Source: Stentor coeruleus
Lineage: Eukaryota; Ciliophora; Heterotrichea; Heterotrichida; Stentoridae
NCBI GenBank assembly: GCA_001970955.1
Contig: MPUH01000344.1
Span: 1 to 63,745 of the forward strand
Length of the DNA stretch: 63,745 nt
Direction of reading: 5' to 3'
The notes under the pieces are model-generated. The model saw nothing but the letters and a program-made list of their open reading frames with translations. It was not told the DNA's origin and ran no database searches. Positions 31,661 to 42,744 of the stretch are shown one piece after another. Both the position numbers and the translations under genes were made by a program. Numbering within the stretch: the first letter of the stretch is position 1; every line of letters begins with the position of its first letter.

Positions 31661-32398
31661 TTATATTTTATTATCGATAATAATAAGTAAAAGTAAGATT
31701 TTCGTTGATATAGTTTTATTGTTGGGATAAAGATGAGATAATGAAGGGTTTGACTTGATTAGGTTTTGATTAGTATAAAATTTGTGGGTTTTTTTTTAGT
31801 GTTGGGGTTTATTGTTTATTGTTTGGTGATATAATTTTTTATGGATACTTCATGAGGTATAAAGGATTGCTTACTGAAGTTTGAAGATTTTTTATAATCG
31901 TTAATAGTATAATATAATATTTTAAATACATTTTTAAATCAATCAATAAAATTAGTTTCTTGTTTTGAGTCTTGGAATTATAATAACTTATTAAAAAACC
32001 CTTATTATATAGCAATTTATACTAAAATATATTTAGAAAATCATAATAATTATTGATTATAGCATATTTTCAAGTTCAATATGGGTGTGCGGATATTTTC
32101 AATTATTTTATCTTTATAGCCAGCTGGTTTTTGTGTATAAATATGACATAAAACACAATTTTTATAATCAGTCTATGATTATGTAACGCTTTATATTACA
32201 GATAATACATAATTCTGATAAGTTTATTTACTACTTTTTTGGATCTGAGGGTATTACTATTTTATATATTTTTGATATTAATTTTATATTATTTGAAATA
32301 AAACTGTCCGCTTATAGATATAAAAACTTTTTGATATGAAGAAATTATTGTAAAAGACATCAAAGAAGGCACATCAATCAATATTACAAAGATTTTTC
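31661..32398. other. Divergent intergenic region, 738 bp
   Basis: Left end (31680-31870) G/T-rich, upstream of the minus gene. It includes AGTGTTGGGGTTTATTG, which is near to but not an exact telomeric unit. The rest is AT-rich with nothing recognisable. Confidence 0.5.
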
Positions 32399-34114
32399 AT
32401 GCTAGATTATAATAAAAATACAACTTCCATAATAAATATGAGCAAACCTAAACATATTCATGAAGAATACAAACTTCTTCCATCAATAAAAAAAAGTCCT
32501 AAAAGTACAGTAAGTTCCCCTAAACAGTTTTTTAAAAAGAGTATTTCCCCTTATACTGCATTACAAGCAACACAAGATTTTAAACAATCTAGTATGTCCC
32601 TATCTCCTGATGAATTTCATCATCATAAACTTGATGATCAAATATACATCAACAGAAAACCAAAAAGAAAAGATCAATCAAGTTATTCAAAGATTCACAT
32701 TGAAATCCCTCAGCTAGTTAATCTTGACCAAGATTCTGTTAGAAAAAATGTTGATGAGGATTCTAGAAATGGGAATCCAAAAGATTATATGCAAGATACT
32801 ATAAGTTCTAATCACAAGAAAAATATTCTATTGAAAAATGAAGAGTTTGTTGAGTTTAGAAGAGAGTCTTTGAATAGAATTAAGAATAAAGATTATGAAA
32901 TCCAAGACGCGAGGAGGAAAAGCGAAGAATTTACTCATCAATTGCAAATACTTTTAAATGAAAATATAGAAGCTAAGAATAGAAATAAATTGTTGGAAGA
33001 AGAATTGAATAAAACACAAAACATTATTACTGAAATGGAGAAAAATATTAGTCAATATCAAGCTAGTTTGAAAAAATCAGCAGAGAATATTTCTGAAAAA
33101 CAAAATGAAGTGATGTTCAAACAATCAGAAGTGGAAGAAATTTCTGAGCTTTTTCGTCGAAGTGAAGAAAAAAGAAAAATCGCGATAGAATACAATAATT
33201 CTCTTGAATCCAGCATATCAAATCTTCAAAAACAATTTCTCACCTTCAAAAAAAAATCAGAAGATTTGCAAAAAGAACTTGACCTTAAAAACTCAATGGT
33301 TGAAGAAAAAGATTTTCACCTAAAAACCCTACAAGAAAAAGCTTCAAAACTCGAAGAAATTTTTCATTTGGACAAAGAAAAACTATCCTTAACCAAACTT
33401 GAATTAGAAAAAACTAAATCAGACCATCAAGATCTCTTATTAAACGCCAACAGGCAAATATCAAAACTTGAAGAACAAAATTCCAAACTCCAAAACCAAT
33501 TAAAAGATATCAAAGAATCTTCACAAATCCCAACAATAACTTTTTTCAAGAGATCAGAAAGTTTAAAAGAACAAAAAAATATCGACGAAATCGATAAAAA
33601 TGAAGTCACACGTTGGCATTCTCGATACCATGCCGCAGAACAAGAACTTTTACAAGCAAAAGAACAGCTTGAAAAATCTAATAAAAATGAAAACTACCTA
33701 AAAACCCAAATGTGTGAAAAAAACCATATAATAAAACAAATGGAAGGCATGATTTTATCTACAGAAAACTACTCAAGATCTTTAGAAAGTTCCCCAAACC
33801 CAAATCCTCATAAATCTTTTAATGAATTGTATCATTTAAGTGAGATTATGCTAGAAAGGATTAAATGTATTGAAGATTTTTTAAGATGTGAAACTTGTTT
33901 TAAAATAAGCCAAAAAAACTATGTGTGTTTTCCTTGTGGGCATATATGTTGTGATACTTGTAATGATGCTTTAGAAGAAATATGTGGTAAATGTGCTTCT
34001 AGGGTAACTGGGGTAACATTTACAGAACTTATATATAAAGTTTTGAATTCAATAAGGTATTTAGAAGATGATTTGAAGAGTGTTAGGAAATTTATGGACT
34101 TTCCAAGTTTTTAA
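32399..34114 (+). CDS. Coiled-coil RING-finger protein, probable E3 ubiquitin ligase (571 aa)
   Basis: The first ATG is at 32399; an in-frame ATG at 32438 behind AATAAAT is an equally good start and gives MSKPKHIHEE. Residues about 1-140 are basic and disordered. Residues about 150-450 are a nearly continuous Glu/Lys/Gln coiled coil. The C-terminus carries a C3HC4 RING at 497-532: Cys-x2-Cys-x12-Cys-Gly-His-x2-Cys-x2-Cys-x7-Cys-x2-Cys (CETC, CGH, CDTC, CGKC). A final helix (residues about 540-571) follows. This order, coiled coil then C-terminal RING, resembles BRE1-type and other scaffold E3s, but substrate and homology are not determinable. The last part of the gene is repeated after an assembly N at 34177. 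Confidence 0.85.
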   Translation: MLDYNKNTTSIINMSKPKHIHEEYKLLPSIKKSPKSTVSSPKQFFKKSISPYTALQATQDFKQSSMSLSPDEFHHHKLDDQIYINRKPKRKDQSSYSKIHIEIPQLVNLDQDSVRKNVDEDSRNGNPKDYMQDTISSNHKKNILLKNEEFVEFRRESLNRIKNKDYEIQDARRKSEEFTHQLQILLNENIEAKNRNKLLEEELNKTQNIITEMEKNISQYQASLKKSAENISEKQNEVMFKQSEVEEISELFRRSEEKRKIAIEYNNSLESSISNLQKQFLTFKKKSEDLQKELDLKNSMVEEKDFHLKTLQEKASKLEEIFHLDKEKLSLTKLELEKTKSDHQDLLLNANRQISKLEEQNSKLQNQLKDIKESSQIPTITFFKRSESLKEQKNIDEIDKNEVTRWHSRYHAAEQELLQAKEQLEKSNKNENYLKTQMCEKNHIIKQMEGMILSTENYSRSLESSPNPNPHKSFNELYHLSEIMLERIKCIEDFLRCETCFKISQKNYVCFPCGHICCDTCNDALEEICGKCASRVTGVTFTELIYKVLNSIRYLEDDLKSVRKFMDFPSF

Positions 34115-34282
34115 TAATAAAAGATAAGGTTTTTTATAGTTTTCTAAGGAGTTTATTAGAGAAAGTTTTGCTGGGTNATTTGAAGAGTGTTAGGAAATTT
34201 ATGGACTTTCCAAGTTTTTAATAATAAAAGATAAGGTTTTTATAGTTTTCTAAGGAGTTTATTAGAGAAAGTTTTGCTGGGC
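34071..34282. other. Assembly join: single N flanked by about 105-bp copies
   Basis: 34071-34176 and 34178-34282 match except at the last base and one T in a homopolymer. The duplicate repeats the end of the RING gene and its 3' flank. It is not a second gene. Confidence 0.93.
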
Positions 34283-35475
34283 TATGAATGGAAAATGATT
34301 ATTTTTAATGATTTTTTTTTAAGAGATTAAATCTTAGGGTAGTTTAAAAAATTCTTAGTTGATATATGAGATTACTGAGGATTTTTTAAAGAGAGTTTAG
34401 TTAAGGATAATAATGTGAGCTATAATATACTTGGATTTAGGGAAAATGATTAATATTTATACAAGGAATGTGGAAAATATTATAGGAAATATATATATAA
34501 ATAGTAAAATATCTGCATATAGTAATAAGATATAAAATCAATTGGTTATAAGAAGTGCGAGAAGTTTGCAATATAAAATAAGAGTTTAATGATTAATGAT
34601 TTGAAAAATATTATAGAGAAGTGTAATTATAATGTTCATAAGGGTATATATAGTTAGGAGCAAAATTTGAAATGCTTATGATAATGTAGAATTTTTATAT
34701 TAGATTATTGGATAACTTAAGGAGTAGAAAACCTTTTGAGTAAAGAAATTGGAGAATTTCAAGATATGTAGATGAAAGTCATTAAAATTTAAAATTTGTT
34801 TATAAAATAGAGTCTGTTTTGAGAAGGTTTTAATGTAAGTCTTTATAAGTTATATATCTTATTAATTTATTTATTAATAAATCATCTAATCACTTAGTAA
34901 AAGGTTTTAATGTAAGTCTTTATAGTCTAAATATCTTAGTAATAACTTTATTAATAAATCATCTAATCACAACCAAAAAATCATTAAATAATAACAATCC
35001 TACACAAAAATTCCCAAACTAAAACTTGACAATAAAATTCTATACCATAATTCCTCATTGTAAAACCACATTACCACACCATCAAAAATCAATATTTTTA
35101 AAATACTATACAAAAATCCTAATACCTATAATACAAAACACAACATTTGTAATACAAAATTTGCAATCTTCAAGTTCTTTAATTAATACCTTTAATATTA
35201 ATTATTCCTTAATTCTATCAACTCCTTCTACCCCAATCAAAAGTATATTTCCATATAATTTTCTTATCAATTTTAAAACATTTACCTAACTAAATTAATA
35301 ACCCTATCCAAATTCATTTCTATCTTCTCTCTAATCCTCTAATATAAAAATATCTTCCCCAATACTTCTCCTATCAACAAACCCATAAAAAACCAGTTAA
35401 ATCCTACTCATAATTCCCTAAACCAATACTCAAAACTCTAAATTTAATTGTAAATTAATACAATAATAAATAATA
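34283..35475. other. Gene-free stretch, 1.2 kb
   Basis: The left part is C-poor downstream flank of the RING gene; the right part (about 34960-35470) is A/C-rich and G-poor upstream flank of the next plus gene. A short near-repeat (AAAGGTTTTAATGTAAGTCTTTATA-type) occurs near 34825 and 34902. The open frame 35026-35289 is explained by the G-poor composition and is not listed as a gene. Confidence 0.6.
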
Positions 35476-35937
35476 ATGAAAGGAACAAAAAATAAGAAAA
35501 CCCAAACCCTCTCTGAACCGGAACCATGCAGTCTTAAAGTTATAAAGACATGCAAAATCTCAGGAAAGATTAACGTTACAGTAAGACTAATTATGACTCC
35601 ACCTGCAACTCCATCTAAACCAAAAATGTTAACTAGTGTCCGAAGTAGTCCAGGACTAGAATACAATCTACAAGACTCTTATACTGAATCCTTAAGCCAT
35701 AAAGATTCAGTAACAACCCAAGACCCTAGTGATTTTATAGAACCACCTCAGAATCTTTCAATTCCATCACTTCAAGAATATATTAAACATACATCTGATC
35801 AAAGGATAACTGAACCTTTAGAATCTTTAACTTTTCCTAGAAACAACCCTTTAAAACCCCCTCTTTCTCCAAAACTTTCTCAAAAACAATATCAAAACCT
35901 TAGTATTAAAATCCCTATGAAAACATCTTATCACTAA
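35476..35937 (+). CDS. Unknown Pro/Ser/Thr-rich protein (153 aa)
   Basis: ATG at 35476 after TAAATAATA, stop TAA. Lys/Thr/Ser/Pro-rich, with many Ser-Pro and Thr-Pro pairs (MTPPATPSKP, SSPGLEY, PLSPKLS) and no hydrophobic core, membrane segment or signal peptide. Predicted intrinsically disordered and a likely target of proline-directed kinases. No family recognised. Codon composition and the typical A/C-rich upstream flank support a genuine gene. Confidence 0.6.
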   Translation: MKGTKNKKTQTLSEPEPCSLKVIKTCKISGKINVTVRLIMTPPATPSKPKMLTSVRSSPGLEYNLQDSYTESLSHKDSVTTQDPSDFIEPPQNLSIPSLQEYIKHTSDQRITEPLESLTFPRNNPLKPPLSPKLSQKQYQNLSIKIPMKTSYH

Positions 35938-36030
35938 AATCATAGCATATAAATCATAATAATTTTAAAAATCACATCATGAAAAAAAAAAGAACATTTT
36001 TTATTGTCTTATTTATTTTTAGTAACTAGT

Positions 36031-37545
36031 CTATGTGATAGTCTTTTTGAGTTTTCCTTCGATTATAGGACTTGAATGCGCGAGGTCTCTTATTATCCCC
36101 GCTTCGTCATTATTCTCATCGAAACTGTCACTTCTGAATTTTTTCATGTCTTTTTGGTTTATATTGTCTATGATGTTTTTTAATGTCATAGTATTTGTAA
36201 AACATTTTAGTTCTGATGCTCCCTAAATATAAATTACGATGTCTTTTATTGGTTGTAAAGTACCTTTGATGTTTTCAAGGATTAAGTGAAAACTTTGTAT
36301 TAGGTCGCTTTCACCTTGGTCCACTCCAAGTTTTCTTAATATTTTCCCAGCCCAGACGTTGATTTTCTGATGGATTTGTTTTATTCTCATAAGCCTTTCA
36401 CTATCTTCTGTTGCAGTTTTTAGTTTCTCAATAATTTCTTTCTGTAGCGCGTCTTTAAAATTGTTTTGGGGTTTGAGTTTTTCAGCATTAGCCAAGTTGT
36501 TTTCGATTTCTTGTATTTTTTTAGTCGTTTTAACAATATTTGTATTAGAATCATCAACTATACGCCTAAGTTCATTATAAGCGATCTCTGTTGTCAAGAA
36601 CTTTGTCACCATTTCTGAAGCATCATTAATACTAGAATTTTTTCTAACTTTTTCAAATGCTTTTTCTATATGATTCAATTTATCCATATCAAACTCTAGT
36701 CTTTTTTTCATATAAAGATACCAGAATTTATGCATTATAACCCCTTCACGCATTTGTGTAGCTCTCATTTCCCTATCTTCATTAGCAGCAGTTTCAGCTA
36801 TTTCTATTTGTCTTTTATATCTTTCTTCTCTTTTTAAAGTAATTTCTTGTTTTCTTTTTACATCTTTTTCTATTGTATTTAAGTCAACAATTTTTTCTTG
36901 GGTTTCTTTATCGATAAAAGTTTCAAGGCTTTCAAGAGCTTTTTTAGTTTTGATTTTGGATTCTTTTTGTCTACGGACTATGTCAATTTCTTCACTGAGG
37001 ATTTTTTTGTTGTTTTTGACTGCTTTGATTATGTCTTCATTTTTAATGTCGAGTTTTAGTTTGTTGATTTTCATCCGTTCTATGATGTGATTATAGATTT
37101 TAGTAGCGGATAAAGCGTCTTCTTGTTTTTTCATGGTTTCTTCTACAGATTCTTCTAGTCTTTGAACTTCTGATTTGAGTTTTTCGAGTTTAGTTAAGGT
37201 TCGGGTTTCTTCTTGATTGAAATTATCAAGCTGTTTTTTTAGATTTGACAGATTTTTATCGTGAAGGAAATTAGAGCCGCGGTTTAGGTCGTGCTTTTTC
37301 TTGAGGATGCTGAGTTCCAAAGATATTTCTTTAAGATCTTCTTGTTTTGGAGCACGCACAGATGTATCAGCTTGGGTTGACATTGATACAAAATTCCTCG
37401 GATTAGCAGTTAATATCATTGAATACAGTTGTTTGCTTTCAGACTTGTTAGCCACTCTCTCAGTATTACTCATACTGTTTTTCTTCCATCTTAAAGTAGC
37501 TTTTTGTGAAAGGCTCTCTATATTTACTTCGGTTGGGAAGAGCAT
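36031..37545 (-). CDS. Long coiled-coil protein, possibly axonemal (499 aa, two exons)
   Basis: Exons are complement 36238..37545 and 36031..36222 with a 15-nt intron between. Without splicing the frame ends inside the intron, after Ile-Tyr-Ile; with splicing 63 residues follow (GASELKCFTN...) to a TAG at 36031. Residues about 65-400 are continuous heptad coiled coil, rich in Lys, Glu and Ile, with a conserved-looking segment (REGVIMHKFWYLYMKKRLEFD, then KINVWAGKILRKLG). The arrangement resembles outer-dynein-arm docking-complex coiled coils (CCDC63/CCDC114/CCDC151 type). I make that suggestion from layout only, at low certainty. The C-tail is acidic and disordered. Confidence 0.8.
36223..36237 (-). 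other. 15-nt intron
   Basis: GTAATTTATATTTAG. It contains the in-frame TAG that would otherwise end the protein; the downstream exon is open for 63 more codons. Confidence 0.8.
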
Positions 37546-39719
37546 TTTAATTATTTATATAACAAAAAGTAATTGTTGAAGGTTTTTAGCTTTAACAAGT
37601 GGATTGGGTAAACTTTAGATGCTTGTTTATGATTTTGTAAGATTTTTTAGATGAGTTTTATTGAGAATTTTATAAGGATATTTGGTAAAAAATAGTCAAT
37701 AAAATGATATTGTGATATTATAGTTATACATGAATTTTTAATTATCAAGATAAGAATAATTTTAGTTTTTTATCTATAATTTTATATAACTCGATAATAT
37801 TACTACTTTGCCTTTTTGCATGATGATTATATAGTAAAGTATTTTTATTAAATGCAAATTACAGATATAATACTGAAGTAACGATAAATATCATGCTTTT
37901 TAAGCAATGATTTATTTGATATTAAACGACTATGTTTATTAATTATAATCAGAATTATTATCCCAAACATAAATATATTTTCCCATTCAATATATTAATT
38001 TAAACTCCAACTTTGAAAAAGATATAAAATATGTTTTAAAAAATACTATACATTAATAAACTTTTCTCCTAATTTATCTCAAATAAATAATCAAAATTTA
38101 TAGAGAATTAAGTGTTATATAATGAAATTATTATACCTAACAAAATTACAAGATTTAGAATTTTTGCATACAGTATACCTTTTTAAAATCATATCAAGTA
38201 AAAAAAAATATTATTCATGATAACCTTCAATGTTGATAAATTTTATTTTTTAGAGAATTTTTCGATTAAAATCAGTTTACCTTTTGAAGCTAGTTAATTA
38301 ACTTCTTCATTTTTTAAACTAATTCCAAACTTTTTAAAAGAACTAGACACATGTATAAAATAAAATTATCAACAATTAAACCTTTGTAGATTAGGATGTG
38401 TTTTATCCTGTTACAATTAATATAAAAATTAAAAACTGTATTTAAATTCTATGATTATTTGATATAAACAGGACTTTTTATATATTCAAATCAAAATTAA
38501 CAAGGGCTGGACAATAGTCAAGTAGATACATAAAGTATCAAGAGGAAAATAAAAGTAAAATATCAGGAAATTAAACAACTGGTACTTTTTTTAAGTAAAA
38601 AAAAATAGAAGACTAACAAAGATTTAATAAAATTATTTTCTGATTTGCTTTAATAAGTATTATATATAAATAAGATATATACAATCAATACTAAGAGATC
38701 AATTCAGAGAAATATTTTGCAAAAAAATATATTCAATTCAATATATAGAGAATGAATTGAATTAAAACCTTTACAGCATGTACCTTTTATGCTAAACTAT
38801 TGCTTTGATATATGGAGAATAAGAAAATAGGTAGAAGAATTATTGGTAGGGAAAATAAGATACTAGTAAATACTTTTTATAAATTATTTCATATATTTAA
38901 AGGGTGAAAACTAATGCTGGTTTTTTCTATTATTAAAATAGAAAAGGTATACCTAGAAAAGTGATTAATTTGTAGTTGATTTTTAGATATGAAATGAAAG
39001 ATAATTATTATATTTTTGTAATTTTTTCATCTATTGATATACACTTTTATAAGGTTTACTATATGAAATTATGATATTTTTTATGTATATTCGATTTTTT
39101 TCTATTGGAATATTGTTTAATTTTCATTAGGCTGTGGGTTTATAGATTTTTTTTTGAGATTTTTTTAACAGATATACTTTATTTTGAATATTGGTAAAAC
39201 TAAAAGTATTAAACTTTTTATGTAAGCAATATATATTCGCTTATAGTAATATTTGGATTAAAGATATCACTATAATGCATTTTTTACCGATTTTCAAAGT
39301 ATTTGCGATTTTATAATTCAATTTGAAACAAGGTTTGTTTTTAAGTTGTAGTCATTTTCAGTAGTGCTTATCTTAACCAATTTTTAAATCTCTGTATTTT
39401 CAAAAACAATAAATTGCCTATTTATTTAAATATTTCTGGTTTTCATCATCATCTTCTGCTTATAATTCAGACTATTTTCTAGAAGTTTTCAAGATTTTTT
39501 TCAGTCAAAAATGAGTAAAACTTCATAAGGTATTTTTTTTAAAGAAAAAATATGCTTAGTTTTACTTTATTAGGTATAAAAATTAGATTTAAATTTTTGA
39601 ATTTTAAATCAAAGGTGTTAGTCTTCTAACAAAATTGGCTTTAAAAACAACTCTATAAAAAATCTTTTTTGAAGAATTCATAGAAGTTTGTTGCATATAT
39701 TTCCCCTATCGTCTTATTT
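37546..39719. other. Gene-free AT-rich stretch, 2.2 kb
   Basis: This begins the gene-poor island (37.6-49.1 kb). Apart from the upstream flank of the coiled-coil gene I see only long A/T runs and no ORF with coding character. It is unusual in a genome where other gaps are mostly under 0.8 kb. Confidence 0.6.
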
Positions 39720-39983
39720 TCAGGAAAATCTTAAGTGATCCTGTTTTTCCTTAATAAAGAAAGCAAATAATCTCAATTCCAATTCAATATTAGATTTCTG
39801 CAATCTAATTGTTTCCATATTAAATTTTCTTACTCGAATCTTTAAAAATTCCATCAGTAATGCCAGCGATTTGATTATGGCAAAATATAAGAACATAAGA
39901 TGAGGCCCTTTGGTTAGTTTTTCTTTGTTTGGGAAAGGAACATAATTATATAAGTAAAGAATGAAGCCTATTAATATTTTTTT
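39720..39983 (-). pseudogene. Coding-like open frame, possibly a decayed or incomplete gene
   Basis: The minus strand is open for 87 codons (39983 to a TGA at 39720) in DNA where stops are frequent, with varied, protein-like composition (YVPFPNKEKLTKGPHL, then IKSLALLMEFLKIRVRKF). The first ATG is at 39896 and would give only 58 aa. Upstream, a second frame to about 40220 is also coding-like (KQTLKKIIELNHETFGLNLY, then SLVAYFKLLFGF) but is split from it by a TGA and by A-run frameshifts. It may be a relic, or a gene with sequencing errors in homopolymers. Function unknown; two hydrophobic stretches are present. Confidence 0.3.
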
Positions 39984-40259
39984 TCAGAAAGAAATTTTTT
40001 AGAAAACCCGAAAAGTAACTTAAAATAAGCGACAAGACTTCATAAAAATGTTATACGATAAAGATTCAATCCAAATGTTTCATGGTTTAATTCAATAATT
40101 TTTTTTAGAGTTTGCTTCTCAATTTTTTTTTTCAGACACAAAAACAGAAAGATATTCATTACCTTGCTATGAAAAACCTTAACAAATAAGGTTGATAATA
40201 AAAGGGAAAAAGAAAAGTTAAATCATCGCAATATCATATGAGTTATATGAATTTTAAAC

Positions 40260-40556
40260 TTATTTAAAAAATCCTTCGTGATTCTTTCTGTGAAGGGCTA
40301 GATGGCTATAGTGTCTAAACTTTTTATGACAAATTGTGCATTTAAATGGTTTTATACCAAGATGCTTGTTCATATGCTCATCTAAAACTTGTTTTGATGA
40401 TAATGACTTATCACAGATATCGCATATAAAAAATTTCCTATCAAGATGGTTCATTTCAACATGCTTTTTGAGATTGTATTTGGTTTTATATTCCTTGTCG
40501 CAGTTATTTACTGGGCAACAGTATATAATATCAACATACCTTAAGTTCTTTACCAT
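40260..40556 (-). CDS. Three-finger C2H2 zinc-finger protein A (98 aa)
   Basis: ATG at 40556 behind TTTATAA, stop TAA. Three C2H2 fingers fill the protein: finger 1 Cys-x4-Cys-x12-His-x4-His (CPVNNC...HVEMNH), finger 2 CDIC...HMNKH, finger 3 CTIC...HRKNH, with a TGEKP-like linker (LGIKPFKC) between fingers 2 and 3. There is no other domain, so it is essentially a bare DNA- or RNA-binding module. It is clearly paralogous to the proteins at 42406 and 44966. It is likely a sequence-specific nucleic-acid binder in the nucleus; target unknown. Confidence 0.9.
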   Translation of the reverse strand: MVKNLRYVDIIYCCPVNNCDKEYKTKYNLKKHVEMNHLDRKFFICDICDKSLSSKQVLDEHMNKHLGIKPFKCTICHKKFRHYSHLALHRKNHEGFFK

Positions 40557-42405
40557 TTATAAATTTAACATTCATCAATTAAATTATATAACCTTTAACT
40601 TTATTAAATATAAAATTGCTTTCACATTATAATATACTTTTATTATACATATTATGATGTTTAAGAATTTTGTTAAAATCACTAAGATATAGTATTTCAT
40701 AATTGGATTCCCATAATTTTTATAAGTTTTATTTTAACTTTAATGAAATTATTATGAAAAATAGTTGTACTGAAATATAAATAAGAATATGCATATTTGT
40801 ATGTTTTTTACAAGTAAATAAGGTTAAAAATAAACTATATGTTATCTTTAATAATAAATTAAGTTTCAAGATATATGAAAGGAATGAGATTATTTATTTT
40901 ATTGAGAAATGACTACTCTAATTTGTTTATGATACTTAATAGAGAAACTAGATTTTTCATATGTGTAATAGTAATAATTTTAAGGTTTATATAGTTTGGT
41001 TTATGAATTAATAGTTTTTTTTTAAATTAAGTATAGAAAAATAGTAATAAACTTATCTCAATCTAAAAACTTTGACTTGTAAAGCTTATAATGCTTAGAT
41101 ATATAAAAAATTTTGAGCTTATTTGTATTGATATATATACATTTTAGAGTCTTTATTTGACATAAAAAAGTTGTGTTGATAAAAACTTGAAAGGTTCAAT
41201 CTAGCATTTATAAAAAATATATTAATAGAAAAAATACACTAAATAAAAGACTTTAAAGAAAAAAATAAGAGAAAATCATGGGAAATGAGATTGATATAGA
41301 TTCTGATGTAAAAAATATTCATGTAATATAACAATATTAAAAGCATGTATAAAATAAATTTATAATCAAAAATCCAATGCAATAAGTTTAGAACTTTTAT
41401 ATGATTTCTAAGTATTTTTTCATCCTATTTCAATTTCCCCTTGATTTTCCTTGATATATATTGTAAGTATTATATTTCATAGGGTTCCAACATTTTTTTA
41501 AGTTTATTATCTTTACTTTAATATGGGGAAAGCTATTTTTTTTAAGTATTATAATAGTTTTCTTAGAATTAATAAATCGAAATTGACAGTCTTTAAATGC
41601 TCTTATATTCTTTTTGAATATGCTATTTATATTTTGTGTCTTTTGTTCTAAAATATATTTATCATGGTTTGAGCATTTATGATATAGAAAAAAAGTATCG
41701 TGTTAAGCCTTGCCTACTTGATTTTCTAAACTATAAAGCATTATAGTCAATTAAAACTAAGCTTTTTATGCAAATACACTTGAGATTATACTAATTTTAT
41801 CTTTGTGTAATAGAATGAATAATTTTGACAAAATTATAGTCCCGAAATTAAAATAATTATGTTTCATTGAAATGCAATACTAAATAAGTTTTTGAGTCGT
41901 AGATCATGAACTCTGACAAAATATTCAAGTAAAGTATATAAATCATTTGCATCAAAGGTTAAATAAACAGGAATTATAATTATAATGCATATTGTATAAA
42001 AGCTTAGCTTATAATTTTTTCCATATTTATCCTGGAGACATAATTCAGACGTAGGAACTCTTAGGTAAATTTAAAATCTAAAAATCAATACTTTAATAGT
42101 AAAAAAAACTTCATCTTTTAGTATAATGAATACATTGTTTGTTGCAACATATAATTATTTATATGAATAACAAAATTAAAACTAAGCTTATGATATGATT
42201 TATAGCAGCGTGAAAGATATTTTTTGGATGAATAAATTCTCAGTTTATTAAAAATCTTCAAGCTGAGTAGATTGAAAAAATTAAATTTAAATAGTTTATA
42301 TTGTATTTTTTCGATATAAAAAAATAGTTTTACCCTTATTGCTTAATGATGTATGGATTCAAGTTGGAAGAACGGCTTTTCATTACCAAAATTTAAGGTG
42401 TTTTA
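40557..42405. other. Gene-free AT-rich stretch, 1.8 kb
   Basis: No ORF with convincing coding character, no repeat and no RNA recognised. It separates zinc-finger genes A and B. Confidence 0.6.
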
Positions 42406-42744
42406 TTATTTTTTAGGTTTATTCTTAATTTTTCCTTGCTTGTGTTTAATTTTGTGCACACTCAAATGACTGTATTGTCTAAAACGGATTCGGCAAATGC
42501 TACACCTATAAGGCTTTATTCCTGAATGCTTATACAAATGTTCTCGTAAAATCTGATTCGATGCCAATGATTTTTTGCAAATATGACAAGCAAATAATTT
42601 TTTGCCTAAATGCGTCATTTCAAAGTGCCTTCTCAAACTAAACCTGCATTTATATTCTTTAAAGCAATCTGTTTGTGGGCAACAATACAAATATGCTATC
42701 TGTTCTCTTCTATGCTCATCCAATTGATAATGATTTTTTACCAT
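42406..42744 (-). CDS. Three-finger C2H2 zinc-finger protein B (112 aa)
   Basis: ATG at 42744, stop TAA. Same three-finger design as protein A: CPQTDC...HFEMTH, CHIC...HLYKH, CSIC...HKIKH, with linker SGIKPYRC and the shared finger-3 motif FRQYSHLSVH. It has a slightly longer N-terminus and a Lys-rich C-tail (KQGKIKNKPKK) that could act as a nuclear localisation signal. The finger-tip residues that would contact DNA differ modestly between A, B and C, most strongly in finger 2, so related but not identical targets are plausible. Confidence 0.9.
   Translation of the reverse strand: MVKNHYQLDEHRREQIAYLYCCPQTDCFKEYKCRFSLRRHFEMTHLGKKLFACHICKKSLASNQILREHLYKHSGIKPYRCSICRIRFRQYSHLSVHKIKHKQGKIKNKPKK

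Noticed and set aside
35026..35289. Plus-strand ORF of 87 codons
   Set aside because: G-free upstream DNA makes stops rarer; composition is Ile/Thr/Phe/Asn only.
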